Shown: piece by piece, positions 32,881 through 41,802 of the stretch
Numbering within the stretch: the stretch's first letter is position 1
How the letters are laid out: each line of letters begins with the position of its first letter
Assembly: GCA_965220285.1 (NCBI GenBank)
Contig: OZ244818.1
Location: 5,580,001-5,644,000 of the forward strand
Direction: 5' to 3'
Source of the DNA: Bin5 sp009843665
GTDB taxonomy: Bacteria; Chloroflexota; Anaerolineae; Caldilineales; Caldilineaceae
Length of the DNA: 64,000 bases
Program-made: the position numbers and the translations under genes
Notes under the pieces: generated by a model
Told to the model about the DNA's origin: nothing
Seen by the model: the letters and a program-made list of their open reading frames with translations, nothing else
The model's database searches: none

Positions 32881-34053
32881 CTAATTCGAGATGGCAGCCA
32901 GTCGCCTACCCGCTTCATGAAGTGTTTCGATGCGCTTGGCAAAGGCAAAGCGCACGATGCCCTCTCCGTACTTTTCCCTGTCCCTTGTGTAGAAGTTGAT
33001 TCCGGCCACTGAAGCCACGCCGACGTCCGTTGTCAACCAGCGGGCGAATCGGTGCGAATCCCACTGCGATTGCGGCGCGTCGATGCCGGTGTAGTCGGCC
33101 ATGGTGTAGTAGGAGCCCTCAGGCCGGACTGGTTGGAAGCCTGCAGTCCGCAGCATTTCCAACATCACTTCGCGGCGTTCGCCGTATTCCTCCCGCATCT
33201 GTAGCCAGTAGTCGGACGGTTGGCTCAGTGCCGCCGCGGCTGCCGCCTGTAAGGGAGTCGGGGCGCAGATGGTGGAATAGTCGTGCACGGAGCGGATTGC
33301 TGAAGCTAACGGCTCACGCGCGATTACGTAGCCCAATCGCCATCCTGTAACGGCGAAGCTTTTGCCGAGGCCGCCGACAGTTACGGTACGCTCAACCAAG
33401 CCGTCCAGACTTCCCGGCGAGACGTGCTCGCGGCCGTCGTAGAGGATGCGGTCGTAGATTTCGTCGGTGATCAGGATGAGATTGTGCCTGTTCATGAATT
33501 CGGCAAGCGTACGGATCTCACCGCTATCGAAGACCCGGCCAGTCGGATTGTGGGGTGTGTTCAGGAGCAGGGCCCGCGTGCGGTCGGTCACAGCCGCCTC
33601 GAGTCTGTCGGCGTCGATTTGATAGTCCGGCGCCTCCAGAACGACGGGGACGGCACTGGCGTCGGCCAGAAGCGCGGAGGGGCGGAAGTTCTCGTGCCCC
33701 GGCTCCAGAATGATCAGTTCGTCGCCGGGGTTCAGCAAGGCAAGCAGGGAGGTGGTGATGCCTTCGGTCACGCCGCAGACTACGCAGATATGAACGTCGG
33801 GATCCACGGGCCAGCCGAGTTGAGCCGTGTACTGCTCAGCCAGGGCCTGCCGCAGGGGCGGATATCCCCAGGTGACCGTGTACTGATTGGCCTCTCCGCG
33901 AATTGCCTCAACAGCGGCATTGACGATAGCTTCAGGCGGGTTGAAGTCGGGAAATCCCTGGCTCAGGTTAACCGCGTTGTGTTGCATTGCCAGCCGGGTC
34001 ATCTCCCGAATCATTGACTGGTTGAAGTTGGTTGTACGCGTAGCTGGGAACAA
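32881..34053 (-). CDS. Class I PLP aminotransferase
   Basis: A fold-type I pyridoxal-phosphate aminotransferase (390 aa) of the aspartate/kynurenine aminotransferase group. It opens with AVNLSQGFPDFNPPEAIVNAA, then has QYTVTWGYPPLRQALAEQY, the substrate-binding NTPHNPTGRVF, DEIYDRILYDG, and the Schiff-base Lys in VTVGGLGKSFAVTGWRLGY. The start is a TTG with GCGAGG upstream; the next ATG (MIREMTRLAM) is a fallback. It stands alone on the minus strand between plus-strand genes. The preferred amino donor cannot be told from sequence. Confidence 0.9.
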   Translation of the reverse strand: MFPATRTTNFNQSMIREMTRLAMQHNAVNLSQGFPDFNPPEAIVNAAVEAIRGEANQYTVTWGYPPLRQALAEQYTAQLGWPVDPDVHICVVCGVTEGITTSLLALLNPGDELIILEPGHENFRPSALLADASAVPVVLEAPDYQIDADRLEAAVTDRTRALLLNTPHNPTGRVFDSGEIRTLAEFMNRHNLILITDEIYDRILYDGREHVSPGSLDGLVERTVTVGGLGKSFAVTGWRLGYVIAREPLASAIRSVHDYSTICAPTPLQAAAAAALSQPSDYWLQMREEYGERREVMLEMLRTAGFQPVRPEGSYYTMADYTGIDAPQSQWDSHRFARWLTTDVGVASVAGINFYTRDREKYGEGIVRFAFAKRIETLHEAGRRLAAISN

Positions 34054-34268
34054 GGCGAACCTCGCATTTGGTGTTCAATTGAAATCCGCGAAACGCGGGA
34101 ATTCTACTCGAATCCTGTGCAACTGGCAACGCGAAAGGGCGGTAAGTGGCCCATAAAGGCAGTAGCGTTCATTGGTAGACGGTTGTCCGGTTTTAGGCGG
34201 GAGGGCTTACTCCTCGAGATTCCGGGCACAGTGAGGGAAATCGGAGTGGCTTGCGGCAGGGAAAATGC

Positions 34269-34297
34269 TTGACATTCTTTTGCGGCTATAGTATCTT
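34269..34297 (+). promoter_or_regulatory. Promoter for the sugar ABC operon
   Basis: TTGACA (34269-34274), 17-base spacer, TATCTT (34292-34297). Transcription would start near 34304, about 85 bases before the first permease ATG. Confidence 0.6.
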
Positions 34298-34388
34298 CCC
34301 GTGCAATGTCCTCCTGAATCGCCTGGAGCCGAGTGTAAACTGGTGCTTCGGCGAGTCTCTGAAATTCAGAACTGAATCGGTCAGGCGC

Positions 34389-35336
34389 ATGGCGACTCTT
34401 CAAGAACAAATCGCCACAACTTCGACGCGAAAGCAAAGGCCGTGGTTTTACCTTAACGGTGAGGAGCGGCTGGCTTGGCTGCTGGTGCTGCCGTGGATTA
34501 TCGGATTCTTAGCGTTTCAACTGGGACCCATGCTGGCCTCTCTCGGTCTATCCCTCACCGAGTGGCGCATGTTTACGCCGCCAAAGTTTATTGGCCTGTC
34601 GAACTACGCCGAGATGATATCCGGGGATCCCCTCGTCTTTCAAGCGTTCAAGGTAACAACTATTTACTCGGTTACGTCGGTGCCCCTTCGCATCGCTTTG
34701 GGCGTACTGGTTGCCCTGCTCCTAAACGCCAGTGTCCGCGGGCTAGCCTTCATTCGCACGGTATACTACCTGCCGGCAACCGTCAGCGGCGTTGCAGTGG
34801 CGATGGTCTGGCTGTTGATTCTGAACGGCGATTTCGGGTTGTTGAACCGGGTGCTCGGTCTGATTGGACTCGAAGGGCCTTACTGGCTTACCGATACGCG
34901 CACTGTGCTCGCTTCCTTCGTTCTCATGAGTCTTTGGAGCGTGGGGGCCGGCATAATCATCTACCTGGCCGGTCTTCAGGGCGTCCCGAATGAGCTGTAC
35001 GAGGCGGCGGAAGTGGACGGCGCCGGTGACTGGGTGAAGTTCTGGAAGATTACCTTGCCGATGATCTCTCCGGTGCTCTTTTTTCAGTTTGTCATTGGAA
35101 TGATTGACGCGCTGCAGGAGTTTGCCGGACCGTTTATCATGACGCAAGGCGGTCCCGGGAACGCCAGTTTGTTTGTAATGTTATACCTGTTCAGGCAGGG
35201 TTTCGAGTTCTTCCAGATGGGCTATGCGTCTGCGCTGGCCTGGGTCCTGTTTGTTTACATCATGTTTCTGACCCTGATGATCATTCGTTCTTCAGCGGTT
35301 TGGGTCTATTACGAAGGCGAAGTAAGGGAAGACTGA
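34389..35336 (+). CDS. CUT1-type sugar ABC transporter permease (MalF/UgpA-like)
   Basis: First membrane subunit of a carbohydrate-uptake ABC importer (315 aa, six helices). The start ATG gives MATLQEQIATTSTRKQRPW, then the first helix LAWLLVLPWIIGFLAFQLGP. The EAA loop that docks on the ATPase is ELYEAAEVDGAGDWVKFWKITLPMISPVLFF. Conserved YAEMISGDPLVFQAFKVT before helix 2 also fits the family. The gene ends three bases before the second permease. A longer frame back to 34251 lacks a ribosome site and overlaps the promoter. Confidence 0.92.
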   Translation: MATLQEQIATTSTRKQRPWFYLNGEERLAWLLVLPWIIGFLAFQLGPMLASLGLSLTEWRMFTPPKFIGLSNYAEMISGDPLVFQAFKVTTIYSVTSVPLRIALGVLVALLLNASVRGLAFIRTVYYLPATVSGVAVAMVWLLILNGDFGLLNRVLGLIGLEGPYWLTDTRTVLASFVLMSLWSVGAGIIIYLAGLQGVPNELYEAAEVDGAGDWVKFWKITLPMISPVLFFQFVIGMIDALQEFAGPFIMTQGGPGNASLFVMLYLFRQGFEFFQMGYASALAWVLFVYIMFLTLMIIRSSAVWVYYEGEVRED

Positions 35337-35339
35337 TCG

Positions 35340-36200
35340 ATGGCTATACGTTTAGTCAGTGCGAGTCAGAGCCGGTCGCGGGCCGTCAAGTTGACATTCA
35401 TCTATTTTGCCCTGGCGGTGGGTATGGGAGTCGTCATCATGCCCTTTCTGTGGATGGTATCCACGTCATTGAAGACACCGGCCTCGGTGTTCAAGATTCC
35501 CACAGTCTGGATACCTGATCCTGTTGTGTGGGCGAATTACCCCAATTCGATGACGGTTCTGCCGTTTTGGCGTTATATTCTCAATACAGCCCAGATCACT
35601 TTCCTGGCCGTAGTAGGGGCGACGTTTTCCGGTTCTTTGGCGGCTTTTGCGTTTGCGAGACTGCGTTGGCGCGGTCGAAACTTCATGTTTGTACTTGTAT
35701 TGGCTACGCTGATGTTGCCATTTCAGGTCATCATGATCCCACAGTTCATCCTGTTCCGTTCTCTACAGTGGCTGGATACCTATCTGCCTCTGGTTGTTCC
35801 GGCCTTTTTCGGTGGCAGCGCTTTCAATATTTTCCTGTTGCGGCAGTATTTCATGACGATTTCGCCGGAGCTGGACGACGCTGCCATCATAGACGGCTGT
35901 AATCGTTTCGGGGTGTACTGGCGGATAATCCTTCCGCTGTCCAAAGCCGCGCTGATGACCGTGATCATTTTCATTGTGCAGAATCGGTGGCAGAGCTTTC
36001 TGGTGCCGCTCATCTATCTGTTCGACCAGAAGAAGTACACATTGGCCCTAGGACTACGGCTTTTCCAGGACCAGTACACAACCGATTGGGAGCTGATGAT
36101 GGCAGCCGCCACAGTCAGCATGTTACCGGTGTTGCTTGTTTTCTACTTTGGGCAACGTTACTTCATTCAAGGCGTCGTGTTTACGGGTGTAAAAGGTTAG
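35340..36200 (+). CDS. CUT1-type sugar ABC transporter permease (MalG/UgpE-like)
   Basis: Second membrane subunit of the sugar importer (286 aa, six helices). It has the MalG-type opening MPFLWMVSTSLKTPASVFKIPTVWIPD, the segment AFARLRWRGRNFMFVLVLATLMLPFQVIMIP, and the EAA loop SPELDDAAIIDGCNRFGVYWRIILPLSKAALMT. The start lies three bases after the first permease stop, so the two are translated together. The substrate is unknown. Confidence 0.93.
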   Translation: MAIRLVSASQSRSRAVKLTFIYFALAVGMGVVIMPFLWMVSTSLKTPASVFKIPTVWIPDPVVWANYPNSMTVLPFWRYILNTAQITFLAVVGATFSGSLAAFAFARLRWRGRNFMFVLVLATLMLPFQVIMIPQFILFRSLQWLDTYLPLVVPAFFGGSAFNIFLLRQYFMTISPELDDAAIIDGCNRFGVYWRIILPLSKAALMTVIIFIVQNRWQSFLVPLIYLFDQKKYTLALGLRLFQDQYTTDWELMMAAATVSMLPVLLVFYFGQRYFIQGVVFTGVKG

Positions 36201-36259
36201 ATATAGCCCGGATTTGCGGCCGCATAAGGCACATCAATTCAGAAAAAGGAGAACAGAGT

Positions 36260-37600
36260 ATGTCGAAACAGATCAGTCGTAGAAGTTTTCTGCGTAGCGC
36301 CGGGCTTGGAACCGGTGCGGTAGCTGTCCTGGCGGCTTGCCAGCCGATGCCGGCAGGGACATCTGACGGGGCCGCCGCGGCTCCTGCGGCCGAACCCGTG
36401 ACGATTACGTCGATGACATGGGGCTGGGGCGATCTGATGGATGAGCTGTCAGAGCTGCTTGCCGAACAGACCGACGGTGCGATTGTCGTCGAGGGACAGC
36501 AACTGGGATGGGGAGACTACTGGACCAAATTGAACACCCTTTACGCGTCCGGTTCGCCGCCTGACTCTGCCTGGACACATACGGCTTGGGTGCGGCCGCA
36601 CGCGGTACTCGGCGTGATCGAGGATTTGAATCCCCGTATCGATGCTTCACCTGATTTTCCAGACGACTGGTACAGTTCGGTCTGGGGCCTGTTTACGTTT
36701 GAGGGTGGGCAGTATGGCAGCAGCTGGGACGTTGGCGTGCAGGGGATGTGGTACAACCGCAATCTCTACGAGGAGGCGGGTCTGACTGGACCAAGTGTGG
36801 GTACGACCTATGCCGATTTGCTCGAGCAGGGGCTCACGCTGACCACAGACCGGGGCGGCAACCATCCCCAGGATGACGGCTTCAACAAGCGGGAAGTGGA
36901 AATTTGGGGCATGTCCAACATGGTGGACAACTGGGTCAATGAGATCCGCCCGCAGGCCGTTGCGTGGGGCACGGACATCTTTAACGAGGATGAGACTGAG
37001 TGCATTGTAAACTCCGAGGCAACTATGGAGTTTCTCAACTGGTATCTGGATGCGATTCAGACGCACAATATTCATCCTTCGGCCGACCTCATCGAGGGAC
37101 TGGGTAATCTGTTTGTTTCCGGCAGTTCTGCCCTGATATCAACGTTTCCGGGCATCATAGACCAGTTTGACGGCTCCTTTGTATGGGAGATCTCGCCGTA
37201 TCCGATGGGCGGAGCAAACGGGGCCCACACGTTGAATGTGGGCGGTTCGGCGTTTTCGATTCCCAGTGAAAGCCCGCACCCGGAAGAAGCGTGGCAATGG
37301 GTGAAGTTCAATGCCTCGGACCTAGCTCACCAGCACTGGGCAAAGAGAGGCATCATCAACGCGCGCCGCTCTACATCCAAGTACGTGTTGGAACAGATGG
37401 ATGTTCCGGACACATTCGTGGAATTTTACATGGACCGTATCGATGAATTTGGTGTGCCGGTGTGGCAGCATAAGAACCGTGCGCAGATCAATACGGCGCT
37501 TACCTCGGCATTTGAGCTGGTCTGGCTGGGCGACCGTACGGTGGAAGATGCCGCCAATGCAGTCAAGGCAGAGGTAGATGAGTTCCTGGCAGATGCCTAA
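36260..37600 (+). CDS. Tat-exported sugar-binding lipoprotein (family 1 receptor)
   Basis: Receptor of the CUT1 importer (446 aa). The N-terminus has a twin-arginine motif SRRSFLR (residues 6-12) followed by a lipobox VLAAC (Cys about residue 29), so it is probably folded before export and then lipidated. The mature part has the two-lobed family 1 form, with aromatic residues suited to sugar stacking (DYWTKLNTLYASGSPPD, WDVGVQGMWYNRNLYEEAG, and the IPSESPHPEEAWQWVKF hinge). A strong AAAAGGAG precedes the ATG. The permeases lie just upstream; no ATPase gene is present in the cluster. Confidence 0.92.
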   Translation: MSKQISRRSFLRSAGLGTGAVAVLAACQPMPAGTSDGAAAAPAAEPVTITSMTWGWGDLMDELSELLAEQTDGAIVVEGQQLGWGDYWTKLNTLYASGSPPDSAWTHTAWVRPHAVLGVIEDLNPRIDASPDFPDDWYSSVWGLFTFEGGQYGSSWDVGVQGMWYNRNLYEEAGLTGPSVGTTYADLLEQGLTLTTDRGGNHPQDDGFNKREVEIWGMSNMVDNWVNEIRPQAVAWGTDIFNEDETECIVNSEATMEFLNWYLDAIQTHNIHPSADLIEGLGNLFVSGSSALISTFPGIIDQFDGSFVWEISPYPMGGANGAHTLNVGGSAFSIPSESPHPEEAWQWVKFNASDLAHQHWAKRGIINARRSTSKYVLEQMDVPDTFVEFYMDRIDEFGVPVWQHKNRAQINTALTSAFELVWLGDRTVEDAANAVKAEVDEFLADA

Positions 37601-37719
37601 AGTCTGACAGGTTTGCAGTTTTTTGCAGGAGTAGACAGTTGATCACAACAGTTCCTCCAGCGCTTGGCCCAGGATCCATGCACCACTGAGATTTACTCGC
37701 TGTCGATAGTCTATCGCTT

Positions 37720-37756
37720 CACCCCCTTGCAGAGGCCTTTGCTCGGGGGTGTTTTT
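37720..37756 (+). terminator. Rho-independent terminator
   Basis: CACCCCC (37720-37726) pairs with GGGGGTG (37745-37751), followed directly by TTTTTCT. It ends the sugar ABC operon just before the sulfatase gene; readthrough would allow co-expression. Confidence 0.75.
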
Positions 37757-37778
37757 CTCCCTAACGAGAGGCTCACCT

Positions 37779-39191
37779 ATGGCCGTTAACCTTCGCCCCA
37801 ATGTCCTGCTGATTATGGCGGATGACCACGCCCCGGCCGCGTTTTCAGCCTACGGCAGCAAACTGAACCAAACGCCTAACCTGGATCGCATCGCGGGAGA
37901 AGGCCTGCGGCTGGACCGCTGTTTCTGCACAAATGCGATCTGCACCCCTGCGCGGGCTTCGGTACATACCGGGAAATACAGCCACACGACCGGAATCAAG
38001 ACGCTGAATGATGTCATCGACCAGACACAGGAGACAACTCTGGGGATGCTCTTGCACGGGGCAGGCTACCAGACAGCGTTTGTGGGCAAGTGGCATCTTG
38101 GGCACGGTGGGAAGAGCGACCCCGCCGGTTACGATTACTGGAGTGTTCTGCCTGTGCAGGGTCGATACTACGATCCTGAGATGTCGGAGATGGGAGAGCC
38201 GGTTGTGGAGAGGGGATATGTGACGGACGTACTGACGGACAAGGCATTGGGATGGCTGGCACAGCGTAAACCGGACCGACCGTTTTTTCTTGTCTGCGCG
38301 CACAAGGCTCCCCACGATCCGTTCCAGCCCAATGCCAAGCACCGGGAACTCTTCGCGGACGGGCCGATACCCGAGCCGGCTACTTTTCACGACGACTACC
38401 AGAATCGTGCGGCCGCGGCCGGGATGGCGACCGAGCAGGTGGCGCTGATGCATCTAAAGCATCACCTGCCCGATCCTGTTCCTGATGGGCTGTCTGCCGA
38501 GGAGCAGAAAGCCTGGAATTACCAAAGTTACATGCGCAACTACCTTCGATGCGTGGCCTCTATCGACGAGAATGTGGGCCGCCTGCTGGACTACCTGGAC
38601 GAGAGCCAGATCGCCGAGGACACTATCGTCATTTACAGTTCGGACCATGGATTCTTTCTGGGGGACCACGGCTGGTATGACAAGCGATTCATGTACGAAG
38701 AGTCGATCCGCATTCCCTTTCTGATGCGCTACCCCCGGGCAGTTCAGGGCGGAGTTACGAGCGAAAGCATCGCGCTGAACGTGGACTTTGCGCCGACGAT
38801 TCTTGATTACGCAGGCGTGACGGTCCCGCAGGATATGCAGGGCAGGAGTCTTCGCCCGCTGGCGGAAGGCAGAGCCCCGTCCGACTGGCGCCGTTCGATG
38901 TACTACCGCTACTGGATGCACCTGGCCCACTTCAACATTCCGGCCCATTACGGCATTCGTACAGAGCGCTATAAGCTGATCTACTATTACGGGGAGGCTC
39001 TTGGCAGTGCGGGCGCGATCGACAGGTCTACGAAGCCGGAATGGGAGCTTTTTGACCTTGAAGTGGATCCCAGGGAGATGCGGAACATCTACCACGAGGC
39101 GGCAAACGCCGGCCTGGTAAGCGAGCTCAAGGTGGAACTTGAGCAGTTACAGAGAGAGTTGGGAGACCGGCCGTGTGACAGAGGCCCATAG
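37779..39191 (+). CDS. Sulfatase (type I, formylglycine-dependent)
   Basis: Arylsulfatase-family enzyme (470 aa). The metal-binding start is NVLLIMADDHAP (Asp15, Asp16). The formylglycine motif C-x-P-x-R is CTPAR with Cys55, followed by ASVHTGKY; this Cys must be oxidised by a sulfatase-maturating enzyme that is not in the window. The second metal site SDHGFFLGDHGWYDKR is also complete. No signal peptide is apparent from this ATG, suggesting cytoplasmic action. It follows a sugar importer, so removal of sulfate from an imported glycan unit is a reasonable inference. Confidence 0.92.
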   Translation: MAVNLRPNVLLIMADDHAPAAFSAYGSKLNQTPNLDRIAGEGLRLDRCFCTNAICTPARASVHTGKYSHTTGIKTLNDVIDQTQETTLGMLLHGAGYQTAFVGKWHLGHGGKSDPAGYDYWSVLPVQGRYYDPEMSEMGEPVVERGYVTDVLTDKALGWLAQRKPDRPFFLVCAHKAPHDPFQPNAKHRELFADGPIPEPATFHDDYQNRAAAAGMATEQVALMHLKHHLPDPVPDGLSAEEQKAWNYQSYMRNYLRCVASIDENVGRLLDYLDESQIAEDTIVIYSSDHGFFLGDHGWYDKRFMYEESIRIPFLMRYPRAVQGGVTSESIALNVDFAPTILDYAGVTVPQDMQGRSLRPLAEGRAPSDWRRSMYYRYWMHLAHFNIPAHYGIRTERYKLIYYYGEALGSAGAIDRSTKPEWELFDLEVDPREMRNIYHEAANAGLVSELKVELEQLQRELGDRPCDRGP

Positions 39192-39293
39192 TTCCCGGGC
39201 AGCCGGACCGTCGCCAGGGGATGATGACGTTTGTGTGACGTGGAGTTTGGAGGACAATAGTGTTGTCAGTCCACGAGGGTGGGGTTTCACCTA

Positions 39294-39318
39294 GGGCACC
39301 CACAAGGGGTGCCCCTAC
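39294..39318. repeat. REP-like palindrome (variant)
   Basis: GGGCACC-C-ACAAG-GGGTGCCC followed by CTAC. Same architecture as the palindromes at 47967 and 59199 (GGGC arms, ACAAG centre, trailing CTAC or CTGC), with compensating changes in both arms. Located between the convergent sulfatase and dehydrogenase genes. Confidence 0.6.
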
Positions 39319-39379
39319 GGGATGTCCGGGGTGGAAGGAAATCTCAATGGGCCGTTGGCACTAAGAATCGCCCAACAGA

Positions 39380-40342
39380 TCATTCAGGAAGCGAATTTTT
39401 GAGCCGGAGGAGTTCCACAAGGCCGGTATCGCGTATGCGGGCGAGGCGAGCCGGGGAACGCCCTGCGGTTGCTTCTTCCACGTCGTTTACCAACTTGGTG
39501 ATCAGTTCTTCAGTCAGCTTTGGTTGTCCCAGGGTTTGCCAGCGCGCCTCTTGTGACGGCCCCAGATGATGCATGTATTGGGCGAACCCTTTTTCGCCTC
39601 CGGCCAGGTGGTATGTAGCAAAAGGGCCTTGCAATGCCCAACGCAGGCCCGGGCCCTTTGTGATGACCTCATCGACGTCCTCTACGGTTGTGATACCTTC
39701 GGCCACGAGGTGGACCGCCTCTCGGAAGAGAGCGGCAGCGAGCCGGTTGGCGATGTGGCCGTAGGCCTCCCTTTTCATCAGAACAGGCGCCTTGCCGATT
39801 GCACGATAGAACTTCATTGCCCAGTCGAGCACTTCAGGGGCGGTCTGGGCGCCGCCGGAAACCTCCACCAGTGGAATGAGATGGGGTGGGTTGAAGGGGT
39901 GGCCTACCAGCAGGCGCTGCGGATGCGTGGCATCTGCCTGGATGTCGGAGGGAATCAGGGCAGTGGCACTGCTGCTGACGACAACCTGAGGGCCGATTAC
40001 CGCTTCGAGTTTTCGCAACGTTTCACGCTTTGTTTCCAATCGTTCGGGGACGCTCTCCTGGACGAATTGGACTGGGGCAAGCTCATCACCGATTTGGGAG
40101 GAAAATCGCAACTTTCGTTGTTCGACGCCGGCGGCAAGACCGATGCTCTCCAGCGCGGGCATCATGGCGTCGATGGCGCGGCGCAGATCCAATTCTTCAC
40201 GGACCGGGTCGACCGCGACTACGTCCAGGCCGTTCGCCAGAAAGCAGGCTGCCCAGCTGGCCCCAATTGTTCCGGCTCCGATAACTGCAACTGTATGTAG
40301 ACTGTCCACCGAAAAGGGCTCTGCAGAAGGATGCGGATGCAT
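39380..40342 (-). CDS. 3-hydroxyacyl-CoA dehydrogenase family protein
   Basis: NAD-dependent dehydrogenase (320 aa) of the 3-hydroxyacyl-CoA/L-carnitine/L-gulonate dehydrogenase family. The Rossmann motif VAVIGAGTIGASWAACFLANGLDV is followed by FVQESVPERLETKRETLRKLE, SSSATALIPSDIQ, and the catalytic-His segment LLVGHPFNPPHLIPLVEV. The C-terminal domain has GHIANRLAAALFREAVHLVAEG. The form fits carnitine 3-dehydrogenase or gulonate dehydrogenase at least as well as fatty-acid oxidation. It lies 136 bases after the aminotransferase of the Liv cluster on the same strand. Confidence 0.87.
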   Translation of the reverse strand: MHPHPSAEPFSVDSLHTVAVIGAGTIGASWAACFLANGLDVVAVDPVREELDLRRAIDAMMPALESIGLAAGVEQRKLRFSSQIGDELAPVQFVQESVPERLETKRETLRKLEAVIGPQVVVSSSATALIPSDIQADATHPQRLLVGHPFNPPHLIPLVEVSGGAQTAPEVLDWAMKFYRAIGKAPVLMKREAYGHIANRLAAALFREAVHLVAEGITTVEDVDEVITKGPGLRWALQGPFATYHLAGGEKGFAQYMHHLGPSQEARWQTLGQPKLTEELITKLVNDVEEATAGRSPARLARIRDTGLVELLRLKNSLPE

Positions 40343-40478
40343 TTGGGTTTTTCTCTTCTTTTTGGTCTCTACAACTGGTGCGGGGACCGCACTGGACGAT
40401 GAATTCGGTTAACTATGCGCAATTATCGGTGAACCGGACTGAGCTGTATAGGGGACATTCTCAGGGAATCGGAGCGGG

Positions 40479-41786
40479 TCAGAGAGAGGAAAGAAGCTTT
40501 TTCAGGCGGGCCAGCACCTCGTTCATCCCAGGGTGGTGGTCGCGGAGCAGCTCCGCCGTACTCGCACCGGCGTCGGCCCTTTCGATCAGTTGGGCCGCCT
40601 TTTCGTCGGTCTCAAGATCGACGTAGCTGGTAGAGAGGCGAAGAGAGAGCTCACTGGCCGGTGTGCCGAAGTCTGATCCAGGCAGGGTAGCGATCTGCCA
40701 TTCCTCCAAGAGGTAGCGGGCGAGGTCAACCGAAGTTTGGACGCCGAGGGATGCAAGGGGCTGCCGCCAGTGATCAAAATTGGGGAACAGATAGAAGCCG
40801 CCCATGGGTTGGGCGCAGGGGATATCCAGTTCGGAGAGACCGCGCCAGAGGTAGCGGGTGCGGGCGGCGTGCATGGCAGTGCACTTTTCAACGTAGGCGG
40901 CCAGTGCGGCATCGTCAGAGTATGCGGTGACGGCGGCATATTGGATGGGTGCGGAGGCGGTGGACCAGAGCTCGCTTCCGATCTTGGCGACGGCCTCGAG
41001 TAGCCTCTGCCCGCTGTCCCCGGACGGGACGATGGCCGTGCCCAGACGCCAGCCGCCGAGTGAAAGGTGTTTGCTCATGCCGCCGAGGACGACGGTTCCC
41101 TCCGGGTAAAATGTGCTGATTGAGACATGCTCACTCCCGAAGGCGGTGAGCCCGTAGATCTCGTCGGAGAGGACGAGAACCTGTTCCTGTCTGCAGATGG
41201 CGGCAATCTCTTCGAGGAGGGCGGGTTCGAGCATCTGCCCGGTGGGATTGCCGGGGCTGTTGAGGATGAGCAGGTGCTGATCATACGGGGAGTGCAAGAG
41301 GAGGCGGTGCAGTCTATCGGGATGTAACTGATGACCGTCATCAGGACTGGCTGGCAGGCGCAGGACGGGGCGGTTGAAGAGACGAGACTGGGGCTCGTAG
41401 CTCACCCATGAGGGCGTGTGGAGCACGGTGGCCCCCGCAAGCGCCAACTGGAAGGCGAACAGGAGAGACTTGCTGCCCGGGGCGACGATCACCTGGTCGG
41501 GGCAGATTTCGCGGTTCAGCTGGCGCGAGTGAAAGCTGGCGACGGCCTGCCGGAGCTCAGGAATCCCGGCGCTGGGCAGGTAGCTCTGGCGGGAGGCGTG
41601 CTCAACGAGGGCGCCGACGATTGTGGGATGGGCGGGGAACCGGGACTCGCCGAATCCCAGATGGTAGACGGTCTCGCCTTTTGCCCACATCTGGCGAACG
41701 CGTTCGTTGATTAGGAGGGTAGGCGAGGGTGCGAGCCGATTGCCCAGAGAGGCGGAGAGAGAGTAGTTCACTTGGGAGCTTTGCAC
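40479..41786 (-). CDS. Class I/II PLP aminotransferase next to the Liv transporter
   Basis: Fold-type I aminotransferase (435 aa). It has YHLGFGESRFPAHPTIVGALVEHA, SAGIPELRQAVASFHSRQL, the PLP-phosphate region NSPGNPTGQMLEP, DEIYGLTAFG, and the Schiff-base Lys in VVLGGMSKHLSLGGWRLG. The GTG at 41786, 17 bases after the livF stop, was taken as start; the open frame runs further upstream through livF but that part is out-of-frame coding. The operon position suggests it deaminates an amino acid brought in by the transporter, an inference from context. Confidence 0.87.
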   Translation of the reverse strand: MQSSQVNYSLSASLGNRLAPSPTLLINERVRQMWAKGETVYHLGFGESRFPAHPTIVGALVEHASRQSYLPSAGIPELRQAVASFHSRQLNREICPDQVIVAPGSKSLLFAFQLALAGATVLHTPSWVSYEPQSRLFNRPVLRLPASPDDGHQLHPDRLHRLLLHSPYDQHLLILNSPGNPTGQMLEPALLEEIAAICRQEQVLVLSDEIYGLTAFGSEHVSISTFYPEGTVVLGGMSKHLSLGGWRLGTAIVPSGDSGQRLLEAVAKIGSELWSTASAPIQYAAVTAYSDDAALAAYVEKCTAMHAARTRYLWRGLSELDIPCAQPMGGFYLFPNFDHWRQPLASLGVQTSVDLARYLLEEWQIATLPGSDFGTPASELSLRLSTSYVDLETDEKAAQLIERADAGASTAELLRDHHPGMNEVLARLKKLLSSL

Positions 41787-41802
41787 ATTGGGGATGCCGG
41801 CC

